Under the pieces are notes generated by a model that ran no database searches, was not told the origin of the DNA, and saw only the letters and a program-made list of their open reading frames with translations. From CAZELM01 sp964512995 (lineage in GTDB: Bacteria > CSSED10-310): DNA of 13,907 bases. The stretch lies in assembly GCA_964512995.1 (NCBI GenBank), contig CAZELM010000072.1:1-13907 (forward strand). Reading direction: 5' to 3'. The position numbers were made by a program, and so were the translations under genes. Within the stretch, counting starts at the first letter, position 1. Every line of letters starts with the position of its first letter. Below are positions 1-7,487 of this stretch, piece after piece.

Positions 1-15
1 GAGCACGGTTCATCC

Positions 16-48
16 TATTTGCGAGCATACCGGGTTTTATTTGCGAGC
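16..48. repeat. 11-bp direct repeat TATTTGCGAGC, two copies
   Basis: TATTTGCGAGC occurs exactly at 16-26 and 38-48, a period of 22 bp, close to two helical turns. The period is not a multiple of three, so it does not reflect a protein repeat. The second copy contains the provisional TTG start of the Lon-CARF gene. It could be a regulator or sigma-factor binding site if the real start lies downstream, or chance if the gene begins further upstream. Confidence 0.5.
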
Positions 49-1132
49 CTCTACATTTATCCTGCCCTTCGAATGGAAACACGGTCAACACGATGAGTGC
101 AGCCTACCGCTAGGATTGGCAGAAATGGCAAAACACACCCGCGAAATCACTCAGATTGACGGATGGGGTCTTTCGCTGGCTGATGATCTGTGCGATTATG
201 ATCTGTCCGAACTGAATTTTGACGCAGACTCTCTCGCAGCTCCTCTGGCGGCGGGATTGCTGCTGGCCAATCGCAATGGGTTGCCTCAAACACATATTCT
301 GAGCACTGGTTGCTGGGTAAACGGATTCATCCACAAAGCAGATCGAATTCAGAACAAAATTGAAACCATTCTCTCACATTATCATGAGTTGGCTCCGGCA
401 GGACAACGGATCACACTTTTCGTTCCCCGTGAGAATTTTTTCGAGCAGAAATCCGACTCCTATCATCCCCATCTTGAAATCATGGAGTATCCGTTTTTAT
501 CAGATATCTCCCGGATTTTCGAAAAACAACTCAGAATGCTCCATGCACCGCCTCAGCGAACCGATTCTTTTTCAGACAGACTGAACTACGGAAATGCTCC
601 CTATATCAAGAGTGATGTCAGATGGCGCAGGAATTACTATCTGGAAAATCTCGTGGACGATCTCGCCGATAAACTCGGCAAATCCTATCTGACACATCAT
701 GGCACGATCGATGCGCTTCTGATGTCTCTGAGCAAATCACCGGAAATCGCCACATTGATCTGGAAAGCACTCCACCCGAAACAATGTCTTATCATGTATA
801 CAAAGGAAACAGAAACGATGTATCAAACGTTCAAGCGTCTTGGAGATGGTATTGATGGACGGGAGCTGATACTTGGGGAGGAAGAGTGTCTTCTGGATTT
901 CTGCATCGCATGGCTCCACCGGGTTACGGGCTCCGCAGTGGTTGATATCACATCGGGTACCAAATGCATGACCGCATTGTCGATCGTGGCTGCTCAACAA
1001 ACAGAATCGCGAATTGTTTACGTGGACCATCTGGTCAGCGATGATCAGAGACCGGATTTTGGTACTGAATCATTGAGAGAGCTGGAATGGATCATCACAC
1101 GATGTAAAGGAAAAACGAATGGTAACGAGTAA
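41..1132 (+). CDS. Lon-like Ser/Lys protease fused to a CARF-like sensor domain (5' end uncertain)
   Basis: A 363-residue protein with two recognisable parts. Residues about 1-137 follow the Lon proteolytic domain: DSLAAPLAAGLLLA (63-76, candidate nucleophile Ser64), STGCWVNGFI (88-97), DRIQNKIE (101-108, candidate Lys106) and TLFVPREN (125-132). The 42-residue Ser-Lys spacing is close to that of E. coli Lon (Ser679/Lys722). There is no Walker motif, so it is not an ATP-driven Lon. Residues about 230-345 look like a CARF fold: a strand and turn at CLIMYTKETETMYQTF (249-264), then VVDITSGTKCMTAL (300-313), matching the D-x-T-G-G-T-K ligand motif of CARF proteins. Inferred role: a protease switched on by a cyclic oligonucleotide. 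Start TTG 41 is provisional, because the frame is open to the window edge and the gene may begin further left. It is the first gene of a five-gene operon with a sigma factor next. Confidence is high for Lon-like and good for CARF-like. Confidence 0.82.
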   Translation: MRASTFILPFEWKHGQHDECSLPLGLAEMAKHTREITQIDGWGLSLADDLCDYDLSELNFDADSLAAPLAAGLLLANRNGLPQTHILSTGCWVNGFIHKADRIQNKIETILSHYHELAPAGQRITLFVPRENFFEQKSDSYHPHLEIMEYPFLSDISRIFEKQLRMLHAPPQRTDSFSDRLNYGNAPYIKSDVRWRRNYYLENLVDDLADKLGKSYLTHHGTIDALLMSLSKSPEIATLIWKALHPKQCLIMYTKETETMYQTFKRLGDGIDGRELILGEEECLLDFCIAWLHRVTGSAVVDITSGTKCMTALSIVAAQQTESRIVYVDHLVSDDQRPDFGTESLRELEWIITRCKGKTNGNE

Positions 1133-1209
1133 AAACACATATCATTATGTACGGAAAGATATCGGGAATCCAGGATCTGGGATGGTCATCATCAGAATCG
1201 AGGACAACC

Positions 1210-2073
1210 ATGCACTGCGATGATCCAGTCAGCCCAACCCACAAGCAGTATGAGGTTGTTCGTTTGAAACTCGAACGATATGCATCGAGACTGATTGAGA
1301 GATATCGTGAACTTTTTTGGATAATCAATGTCGATGCGGCTGACCTCGCGAGCGAAGCCATTCTGAAATTCATCAAAAACAAAAAGGGACAATATGGAGA
1401 TATCAACGAGCAGCTCCCGTATCTTTACCGGACCGTTTATACAATCGCAATGGATTATATCCGGGAGGTTCTACGAGACCGGGATCATTTCGAATGTATT
1501 CCAGACTGGATGAGACAACACGAACAGGATCAGGCCGATCATGAGGATTGTATCAGGAATTACCGGCTCTCCCGGTTCAAAAAGATCCGGCATGTATTGA
1601 ACCTTGTTCAGAGTAAACCCAAAGCCGGACATATCGATTATTTCGCTGTCTTTATCCTGCAACTACGCCTGACAATGCTCCATCTGATTCAAAAAGTCTG
1701 GCATGACCTGCAATGGCACGTCGATGAAACCGATCCCAGGGATTTAGCGCAACGCATTTTCCAATGGACTTCCGATGATGAGGTGCGCGTCATCAAAGAA
1801 GGATGTCCCGATCTTCGGTCCATCTGGGAGACGATGCGAACATTACCCATGCAATCGAAAAGTGGAGAAACAGAGATGTTCTTGTCTGCCATGGCAACGA
1901 TATCCGGAGAACGATTTCAACTCAGTGCGACTCAATGGTACACACAGGTGAAACGAGCCAAGATGATCATTCGGGAGCGCATGGGAGAACCTGATTGGCA
2001 TCTGCACTTCAGTATATTTTTCCCGGATAAACACTCACGCGATCATTTCCCTGGAAAAGGAGGAACATCATGA
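1210..2073 (+). CDS. ECF-like RNA polymerase sigma factor
   Basis: A 287-residue protein when begun at ATG 1210, which has GAGGA at 1200-1204. An in-frame ATG at 1147 lacks a ribosome binding site and adds an unconserved-looking 21 residues. Residues about 42-55 (DAADLASEAILKFI) and 71-87 (YLYRTVYTIAMDYIREV) match the sigma-70 region 2 pattern for core polymerase and -10 binding. The C-terminal stretch at about 239-259 (SATQWYTQVKRAKMIIRERM) resembles the recognition helix of sigma region 4. Between them lies an unusually long linker of about 140 residues, so the protein is larger than a typical ECF factor of around 180-200. It lies directly downstream of the Lon-CARF gene, and its stop overlaps the next start by ATGA. 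Inferred role: redirecting transcription once released by the protease. An anti-sigma partner is expected but not proven. Confidence 0.75.
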   Translation: MHCDDPVSPTHKQYEVVRLKLERYASRLIERYRELFWIINVDAADLASEAILKFIKNKKGQYGDINEQLPYLYRTVYTIAMDYIREVLRDRDHFECIPDWMRQHEQDQADHEDCIRNYRLSRFKKIRHVLNLVQSKPKAGHIDYFAVFILQLRLTMLHLIQKVWHDLQWHVDETDPRDLAQRIFQWTSDDEVRVIKEGCPDLRSIWETMRTLPMQSKSGETEMFLSAMATISGERFQLSATQWYTQVKRAKMIIRERMGEPDWHLHFSIFFPDKHSRDHFPGKGGTS

Positions 2074-2867
2074 TTGATCTGAGAGAAATGATTCATCCCG
2101 GTAACCCCTGCTCCACTGTGCGTGTTTTTTCCAGCGAAAAAGCGGTGATTGATCATCTGATCGATCATGTTCTCACCGAACCGGAGACATTTTCCTGGGA
2201 AATTGTCAACCAGGGTATCAGGGAGATATTCGATCCTACGAGCCATAGAGAACGGTTCAGGCTGGTAAAGGATTTGAGATCGGGAGATAATGATAAGCTT
2301 CAGGATCTATACGATTTATATTGCCATTCAATCCAATTGGATAATGAAGATGCCCGGCAACTGAACTGGCACCGTTCACTTCAGATTCACGATCAGGAAG
2401 TGACGGTCAGCCTCGGAACATCCGGGATATTGACAGTGATCGAAGAAAATGTGGTCACCGCATTCCTTCCGGGGCAAGGCGTTCCGGAACAGGTGTTACG
2501 ATCCAGATTGTCCGAAAAACAAGCAAGTCCCCTGCCCCGTCAGCATCATGGCATGCGGTCGCGAAGCAGGAAATCGGAGAATAGAATGGATACCCGAAAC
2601 CGGGAGAATCGGGAGAAGAATTGGAGCAGCGACCAGAAATTATATTATCGGGTTTTCAAAACCGCAGTCGGGTTTGTCAGATCCTGCGTACTGAATGCGT
2701 CTTATAGAATGGAGCCTCATCGTGGGCATTATGGAGTGTTGAAAGAGTGCAAATCCATTTTCAGAGTGAAAAAATATGAGGAATGGCTTCTGCTGCGTGC
2801 TAATCGCCGAAGTGCCGATCCAACCGGTCTGGAAAAAACCGGGGAGGTCAGTCATGAATATCCATAA
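2070..2867 (+). CDS. Unrecognised protein, candidate toxin-like or protease-substrate partner
   Basis: A 265-residue protein starting in the ATGA overlap with the sigma gene, behind a strong AAAGGAGG (2056-2063). I do not recognise a family with confidence. Residues 1-90 look helical. Residues about 98-137 form a beta-rich stretch, LNWHRSLQIHD then ILTVIEENVVTAFLPGQG, with a faint resemblance to BECR/RelE-type RNase toxins that end in a V-x-T-A-F/Y strand. Residues about 145-188 are polar, Arg-rich and probably disordered (many R, S, N, E), a natural place for regulated proteolysis. Residues 189-250 are basic and aromatic. In the CalpL system the equivalent gene, calpT, encodes a MazF-like protein that holds the sigma factor and is cleaved by the Lon protease. 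A similar role is attractive by position only. It could also be a toxin or a DNA-binding accessory. Confidence 0.6.
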   Translation: MIDLREMIHPGNPCSTVRVFSSEKAVIDHLIDHVLTEPETFSWEIVNQGIREIFDPTSHRERFRLVKDLRSGDNDKLQDLYDLYCHSIQLDNEDARQLNWHRSLQIHDQEVTVSLGTSGILTVIEENVVTAFLPGQGVPEQVLRSRLSEKQASPLPRQHHGMRSRSRKSENRMDTRNRENREKNWSSDQKLYYRVFKTAVGFVRSCVLNASYRMEPHRGHYGVLKECKSIFRVKKYEEWLLLRANRRSADPTGLEKTGEVSHEYP

Positions 2868-3978
2868 TGACCTGTTTTCAGATTATAGTTCATCTGTTGA
2901 GGAAATCCTTGTTTCTGGTTTTCTCGATCACGACCTGTTTGAACTTTATGAAACCGATCCGGACGATCCTCAAATCGCTTACGATCTGATCGCAACATGG
3001 GGTCGTATCAAACGTTGTAAGACCGAGCTTGTGGAAAAATATCTCGGTGACGCTGCTCGGAAACTTGAAGAAATCATCATTTCGGATATGGAACGTTTAT
3101 TGGAGATGGCTGTCAGAGTTCCCGATGCGTCAGCCTGGCTGCAATATGCAGAAAAAGTGTCAACCGCATCCGAGAATCTTATGTTTCGGGATCCCGATGT
3201 CGAGTCCCACCTCTATTGCGATCTCCTGGAGCAGCTCGATGATGCAGAACTCGTTTGCTGGGCTGCGTCACGGAGGGAAAAAGACCTTCCAACAATTGAT
3301 CTTGAACCGTGTTTCACTCACATTCAGGAGAATATCGAGAAATATATCAATGCTGCGGGATGGGCTCATGGGATCGTTCAAACCACTCGAACGGATTTAA
3401 TGGAATCTGATCCGGAATTGGCACTGACACTCGAAAAGATCAACTGGATACTCAAAGAATTCAAAGAGGCAGAATCGGAGCTACGCTTTGCCGCTCTGGA
3501 CAGGCTCAGTGAACAGGAACTCCTCGACAACCTCATCCAGCTCTGTGATGAAGATTCTCAGGAGAATATCACGGCATCCATTCGCAATAAAATCATGCTG
3601 CTCCCAGAAACGATCAGAAACCGGGCACTGTGGAAACCAATCCTGCCGATAGCGCCTGATGTTCTGGCAGCCGCAAGCTCCCCCAAAATCGGGGAAAGTG
3701 AATTACTGACCTGGGAGGGAGACGATGGTGGATGGGAGGCCATTGCACGGTATGAACTCACGAAACCGGATGAAATACTGGCGATATGGATCATCACGGA
3801 TCTGCCTTTTACGCATGCAATCATCGGGAAAAAACGAATCCCACTCGAACGAGAAGAACCGTATTACGTCGTCCGTGTCAACCTCCGGGAATCCCTCGAG
3901 GAAACCGGAGCGGACATGCCGATGTTGATTTTGGAGACGATTGATGGCGATTATTCAATCGGATTGATGAAACGTTAA
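2854..3978 (+). CDS. Acidic helical protein with beta-rich C-terminal domain, candidate anti-sigma or substrate protein
   Basis: A 374-residue protein from ATG 2854, which has GGGAGG at 2842-2847 and overlaps the previous gene by 14 bp. An earlier in-frame ATG at 2776 lies well inside gene 3 and is unlikely. Residues 1-265 are strongly acidic and mostly helical, with no membrane segment or zinc-finger Cys/His cluster. Residues about 270-374 read as a compact beta domain (LAAASSPKIGESELLTW, IARYELTKPDEILAIWI, YYVVRVNLRE, DGDYSIGL). This layout recalls the beta-rich C-terminal halves of proteins encoded beside ECF sigma factors, but I cannot name a family. Acidic helices could mask the basic DNA- and core-binding surfaces of the sigma factor. 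That is inference from operon position and charge. Confidence 0.62.
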   Translation: MNIHNDLFSDYSSSVEEILVSGFLDHDLFELYETDPDDPQIAYDLIATWGRIKRCKTELVEKYLGDAARKLEEIIISDMERLLEMAVRVPDASAWLQYAEKVSTASENLMFRDPDVESHLYCDLLEQLDDAELVCWAASRREKDLPTIDLEPCFTHIQENIEKYINAAGWAHGIVQTTRTDLMESDPELALTLEKINWILKEFKEAESELRFAALDRLSEQELLDNLIQLCDEDSQENITASIRNKIMLLPETIRNRALWKPILPIAPDVLAAASSPKIGESELLTWEGDDGGWEAIARYELTKPDEILAIWIITDLPFTHAIIGKKRIPLEREEPYYVVRVNLRESLEETGADMPMLILETIDGDYSIGLMKR

Positions 3979-4000
3979 GTTTCTAAAGGAGCACTCAACG

Positions 4001-5164
4001 ATGCAGTTTGGTCCACTCGAATTACAATCATGTGGCGAAAATAATTTCACCATGAAAGCACTGGGGCTTCTGGCATTCCGGCCGGACCTCCTCAAACGCT
4101 TCATTGAAAAACTCGATGGTCCGGATGCGTTCTCCTCTAGCGATGAACCCATGAGTATCCTGTTTTTCAGCCGGATCGGGGAGGGATTTTTCCGGGAAGC
4201 CATCGAGCGGGAGACGGAACTGAAGTCCGGAAAACTCGAAGACTGTCTCAACAAAACATTCGGCCTGCCCGACGGATTCCGGTGGCGGCGCAACCAGAAC
4301 GGCCAGTTGACGCAGCCGGCGAAATGGCAATCGAAACACATCGACGACATGCTCAAAGACAATAACCGAGAAAATGATCGAAAACTCAGGGAACAACTCG
4401 ATTTTATCCAGGATTGCCTGAATACCGAACCGGATATTGTTCTGCAATGGGGCCGGAAACTCGCATTTGTTGAGATCAAAGTGCTGTCGGGTGAAGGGGA
4501 TCGGCAGATGGAACGTCAGATCCGGCTGGGGCATTATATCTGTAAGCTTCTGAACTGGGACGACCCATTGTTTTTTATGATCGGTTCTGCTGCGGGTAAT
4601 CAACCGACGGCGACCGAGTGCCGGTTCTTTTCGTGGAAGGATATGGCGGAATGGTTTTCCGATACACCGGAGATATCGGACTATATCCAGTCGGTTGCTT
4701 TTTTTTACAACGGATACTGGCAGTCCATGACCGCTAATAATGCCAAATCTCCTGGGATCACAGCATTTGATATTCTGAAAACAGCCACTCACCATCGATC
4801 AATGGAATCAATGGACACACCTGGTACATCAGACCAGGTATCCCCCGCTTCCACAACGACCGATCCCGCAAGCGATTCATGGCATTTTGCTCATCTGGGA
4901 TGCTCATACTTTATCGATTTATTCAATGAATGCAAAAAATACAGGGTATGGCCATTACGGTGGATCTGGATCGGTAAAAAGGGTGTCCCATACAAAGAAA
5001 AAAAGAACGGGCGAAAAATCAACCCCAACTGGATGATCGAGGATATGGAGGGAAAACGATATACGCGTTCCAAGAGGTTTCAAAGCGAACACGAGTATGC
5101 TGAAGAACACATGAGACGATTTTCCTACGAGGAGATCGCCCGGCATTTCAATCTGTCAACATAA
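4001..5164 (+). CDS. PD-(D/E)XK superfamily nuclease
   Basis: A 387-residue protein starting at ATG 4001 behind AAAGGAG (3985-3991), 22 bp after gene 4. The nuclease core is visible: Glu61 or Glu66 in RIGEGFFREAIE, then EPDIVLQW (143-150, candidate Asp145), AFVEIKVLSGEG (155-166, candidate Glu158 and Lys160), and Q173 followed by Tyr179 in the next helix, as in RecB-like nucleases. This is the D-x(n)-E-x-K arrangement that binds one or two metal ions for DNA or RNA cleavage. Residues about 245-280 are a Ser/Thr-rich linker. Residues 282-387 form a second, aromatic-rich domain (WHFAHLGCSYFIDLF, RVWPLRWIWIGKK) that I do not recognise, possibly for target or partner binding. It is the last gene of the operon and is followed by hairpins. 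Likely the effector of the system, though an independent nuclease cannot be excluded. Confidence 0.75.
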   Translation: MQFGPLELQSCGENNFTMKALGLLAFRPDLLKRFIEKLDGPDAFSSSDEPMSILFFSRIGEGFFREAIERETELKSGKLEDCLNKTFGLPDGFRWRRNQNGQLTQPAKWQSKHIDDMLKDNNRENDRKLREQLDFIQDCLNTEPDIVLQWGRKLAFVEIKVLSGEGDRQMERQIRLGHYICKLLNWDDPLFFMIGSAAGNQPTATECRFFSWKDMAEWFSDTPEISDYIQSVAFFYNGYWQSMTANNAKSPGITAFDILKTATHHRSMESMDTPGTSDQVSPASTTTDPASDSWHFAHLGCSYFIDLFNECKKYRVWPLRWIWIGKKGVPYKEKKNGRKINPNWMIEDMEGKRYTRSKRFQSEHEYAEEHMRRFSYEEIARHFNLST

Positions 5165-5277
5165 AACGAAAAACGTGAGATATACCCGAGGCGAACGGAG
5201 ACTCTCGATCGGAACGAATGTAATCTGCAACGATGCATCTGCAAAAAAAAATAACTTCTTTTTTTGAAATTATTGAA

Positions 5278-5297
5278 ATCCCCGCAAAAGCGGGGAT
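5278..5297. terminator. GC-rich hairpin between convergent genes
   Basis: ATCCCCGC (5278-5285), AAAA loop and GCGGGGAT (5290-5297) form a perfect 8-bp stem. It lies 114 bp after the nuclease stop and 98 bp beyond the stop of the convergent surface-protein gene, so it could serve both. No clean U tract follows on either strand. A poly-A (5243-5251) and poly-T (5259-5265) pair lies just to the left. Confidence 0.5.
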
Positions 5298-5315
5298 CTG
5301 ATAGCGTCCGATGAG

Positions 5316-5335
5316 ATTCCCAATTTCATGGGAAT
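5316..5335. terminator. Second hairpin in the convergent intergenic region
   Basis: ATTCCCA (5316-5322), loop ATTTCA and TGGGAAT (5329-5335) make a perfect 7-bp stem. It is AT-richer than the neighbouring hairpin and has no U tract. It probably contributes to termination between the two convergent transcription units, but evidence is weak. Confidence 0.3.
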
Positions 5336-5394
5336 GAGACCTTATTTGAAATTGCGAGTGAATCGTTGAATGTCAGGGCACATATGACAAATCT

Positions 5395-7253
5395 TTAATT
5401 GCCAGCATGGATACACGCTCCAACTCCCAATGCAGTAAAGAAAATTAACTGGGCATCGCCGGAAGATACGATTCCATCACCGGTGCAATCAGCGGAGCAT
5501 TCTTCCTCATAAGTTGGTGTATAGGCTCCCAAAGCAATCAGAAATGCCAGTTGTGCGTCTCCCGATGAGATCACGCCATCGTGATTGATGTCTCCCGTGT
5601 GCAGACATGCGGGGGTTGGTGTTGGTGTGACTGTCGGGATGGGTGTATTGGTCGGCGTAACCGAGGGTGTCATGGTTGGTGTTTGTGTTGGAGTTTCTGT
5701 GGGTGTATTTGTCTGGGTTGGTGTCATTGTCGGTGTATTGGTGAAAGTGGGTGTTTCGGTAGGCGTCATAGTTGGTGTTTGTGTTGGGGTTTCTGTGGGT
5801 GTATTTGTCTGGGTTGGTGTCATTGTCGGTGTATTGGTGAAAGTGGGTGTTTCGGTAGGCGTCATAGTTGGTGTTTGTGTTGGAGTTTCTGTGGGTGTAT
5901 TTGTCTGGGTTGGTGTCATTGTCGGTGTATTGGTAAAAGNNNNNNNNNNNNNNNNNNNNNNNNNNNNNNNNNNNNNNNNNNNNNNNNNNNNNNNNNNNNN
6001 NNNNNNNNNNNNNNNNNNNNNNNNNNNNNNNNNNNNNNNGTTTCTGTGGGTGTATTTGTCTGGGTTGGTGTCATTGTCGGTGTATTGGTAAAAGTGGGTG
6101 TTTCGGTAGGCGTCATAGTTGGTGTTTGTGTTGGGGTTTCTGTGGGTGTATTTGTCTGGGTTGGTGTCATTGTCGGTGTATTGGTGAAAGTGGGTGTTCC
6201 AGTCGGAGTTGATGTGGGTGTATTCGTTGGTGTTGGAGTATTTGTCGGTGTCGAGGTTGGACTTGGAGTCGGAGTATTCGCATAAATCCGCCAGATGGTA
6301 TCTTCGCCATCTGCTGTGACGAACATTTCATATCCAGTTGGGGAGAAACACAATTTTGCGGCAAACGGAGGCCAGCTCAATCCGCTTCCGACCAAAATGC
6401 CATTGGCAAACAGAGATACCACTCCTGAGGTGCTGATCCGATATATTTCTCCGGATGTGGTAAACGCATAGAGAAAATTTCCGAACGGAGATCCAGGATT
6501 GGGATTGAACTGGATATCCGTCAGCCGGATTCCAGTCGTCGCGAAGAGCGTACTCGTTCCGGTAGAATTGATCCGATAGATCTGGCTGGAATCCGCTTCA
6601 CCTGTATACAGATAATCTCCCCAACTGCTGTCAGAGGGAAATTCCGCATCCACTGGATTGCCACCTCCGATTAAGGGGTAATTGATCCAATGAGTGAGAT
6701 TGCCCATGCTGTCAATTTTAATAATGCCGGTCTTTGTACCATCAACTTCTGCGGCGTAGATTTTATGATCAAACGTTGACCAAGATGGCGGAAAATCGAA
6801 TCCCGCAATCTCAGCTCCGCTGCCATCCACTGAAAAATTCACGAATAACGTTTTCGTTCCGTTTGAATCGACCGTGTACAATGATCCAACGCCAGCATCA
6901 CAGTCAGTGTCTGAAACATAGAGCTGACTGGTGAAACCATTCAAACCGGAACCCCAGACCAGAGAATTGGGATTATTGAAACCGATGGTAAATGGAACCG
7001 GCGTGCCATTGATGATTTTCACCAGCCGTCCGTCTGTATTGCTGCAGCTATCGAAATCCGGACCCCAATCTCCAGAAATGAGATTGTTCCCATAAGCACC
7101 CGATCCCCAGATAACACCGTTTGGGCCTGGAATGCCGGTCGAATATGCATTAACCCAGAATCCGGGTTGCTGGATCGATGGCATTGCACCCACGAATGGA
7201 ACCATGATTATTGAGATCGTTAAAAAAATTGAAATGGTAATTGTATCTCTCAT
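5395..7253 (-). CDS. Secreted beta-propeller-like protein with Thr/Pro repeat linker and dockerin-like C-terminus (contains assembly gap)
   Basis: Start ATG at 7253 is chosen because GGGAG lies about 8 bases before it and it opens directly onto a Sec signal peptide (RDTITISIFLTISIIMVPFVGA). The longer frame from 7286 would bury this signal. The next roughly 330 residues contain repeated strands such as SQLYVSDTD, DHKIYAAEVDG, GDYLYTGEA and GNFLYAFTTSGEIYRI, typical of NHL/SMP-30-like propellers. A long linker of TPT, MTPTQTNTPT and ETPTFTNTPT units follows, encoded by a 96-bp tandem repeat. The C-terminus has two 12-residue calcium loops, DINHDGVISSGD and DCTGDGIVSSGD, each followed by a hydrophobic helix: a dockerin type I arrangement that would bind a cohesin on the surface or in a complex. 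The two halves are in different frames only because of the N run at 5940-6039. Ligand unknown. Confidence 0.8.
5669..6197 (-). repeat. 96-bp tandem repeat encoding Thr/Pro linker, with gap
   Basis: The motif gttggtgtttgtgttgg starts at 5675, 5771, 5867 and 6118. The first three are exactly 96 bp apart, i.e. 32 residues per unit. Copies are nearly identical, differing by single bases such as ggagtt/ggggtt and ggtgaaag/ggtaaaag, which indicates recent expansion or homogenisation. It encodes a low-complexity, probably extended and glycosylatable linker. Confidence 0.9.
5940..6039. other. Assembly gap of 100 N
   Basis: Exactly 100 N lie in the 96-bp repeat array. For the repeat to stay in phase the true missing length must be 41 plus a multiple of 96 bases. 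The same lengths also restore the reading frame between the two halves of the gene. Confidence 0.95.
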
Positions 7254-7326
7254 ACCAAAAATCTCCCATCGCTTTATATCACTCATTAATCAGCTAACGG
7301 CTTTACGGATTGCATGCTTCGACGGA

Positions 7327-7355
7327 ATTATAATCATGGGAGCAGCAATGCACAA
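7327..7355 (-). promoter_or_regulatory. Sigma-70-type promoter for the propeller/dockerin gene
   Basis: On the minus strand TTGTGC (7355-7350) is followed after exactly 17 bases by TATAAT (7332-7327), a perfect -10 box. Transcription would begin near 7320, giving a leader of about 66 bases before the ATG at 7253. Confidence 0.6.
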
Positions 7356-7487
7356 CATTCCATATACTTCATCCGGAAACTGGCTGGTTCTCATTGCGGA
7401 GTCCGGGATCCGCTCGCATTCGATGCCGGGCAGGGGACTTCAAAATCGAATCAGCTCCCGGACCATATCAGTACTCAAAACAGCAGA

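Noticed and set aside
2070..2867. Calling gene 3 a true CalpT or MazF homologue
   Set aside because: I see no MazF signature. Only the operon position matches.
4028..4795. Minus-strand 255-residue ORF
   Set aside because: It lies wholly opposite the PD-(D/E)XK nuclease gene, whose motifs and ribosome binding site are convincing. The antisense product matches nothing I know.
5940..6039. Treating the two halves of the Thr/Pro gene as separate or broken genes
   Set aside because: The frame difference comes from the arbitrary 100-N filler. Repeat phase predicts a gap that restores the frame.
5669..6197. CRISPR array
   Set aside because: The repeats are contiguous 96-bp coding units without unique spacers and encode a Thr/Pro linker in frame.
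5581..6285. Plus-strand Val/Gly-rich or Cys/Trp-rich proteins
   Set aside because: These are antisense translations of the Thr/Pro repeat, with no start signals and no domains.
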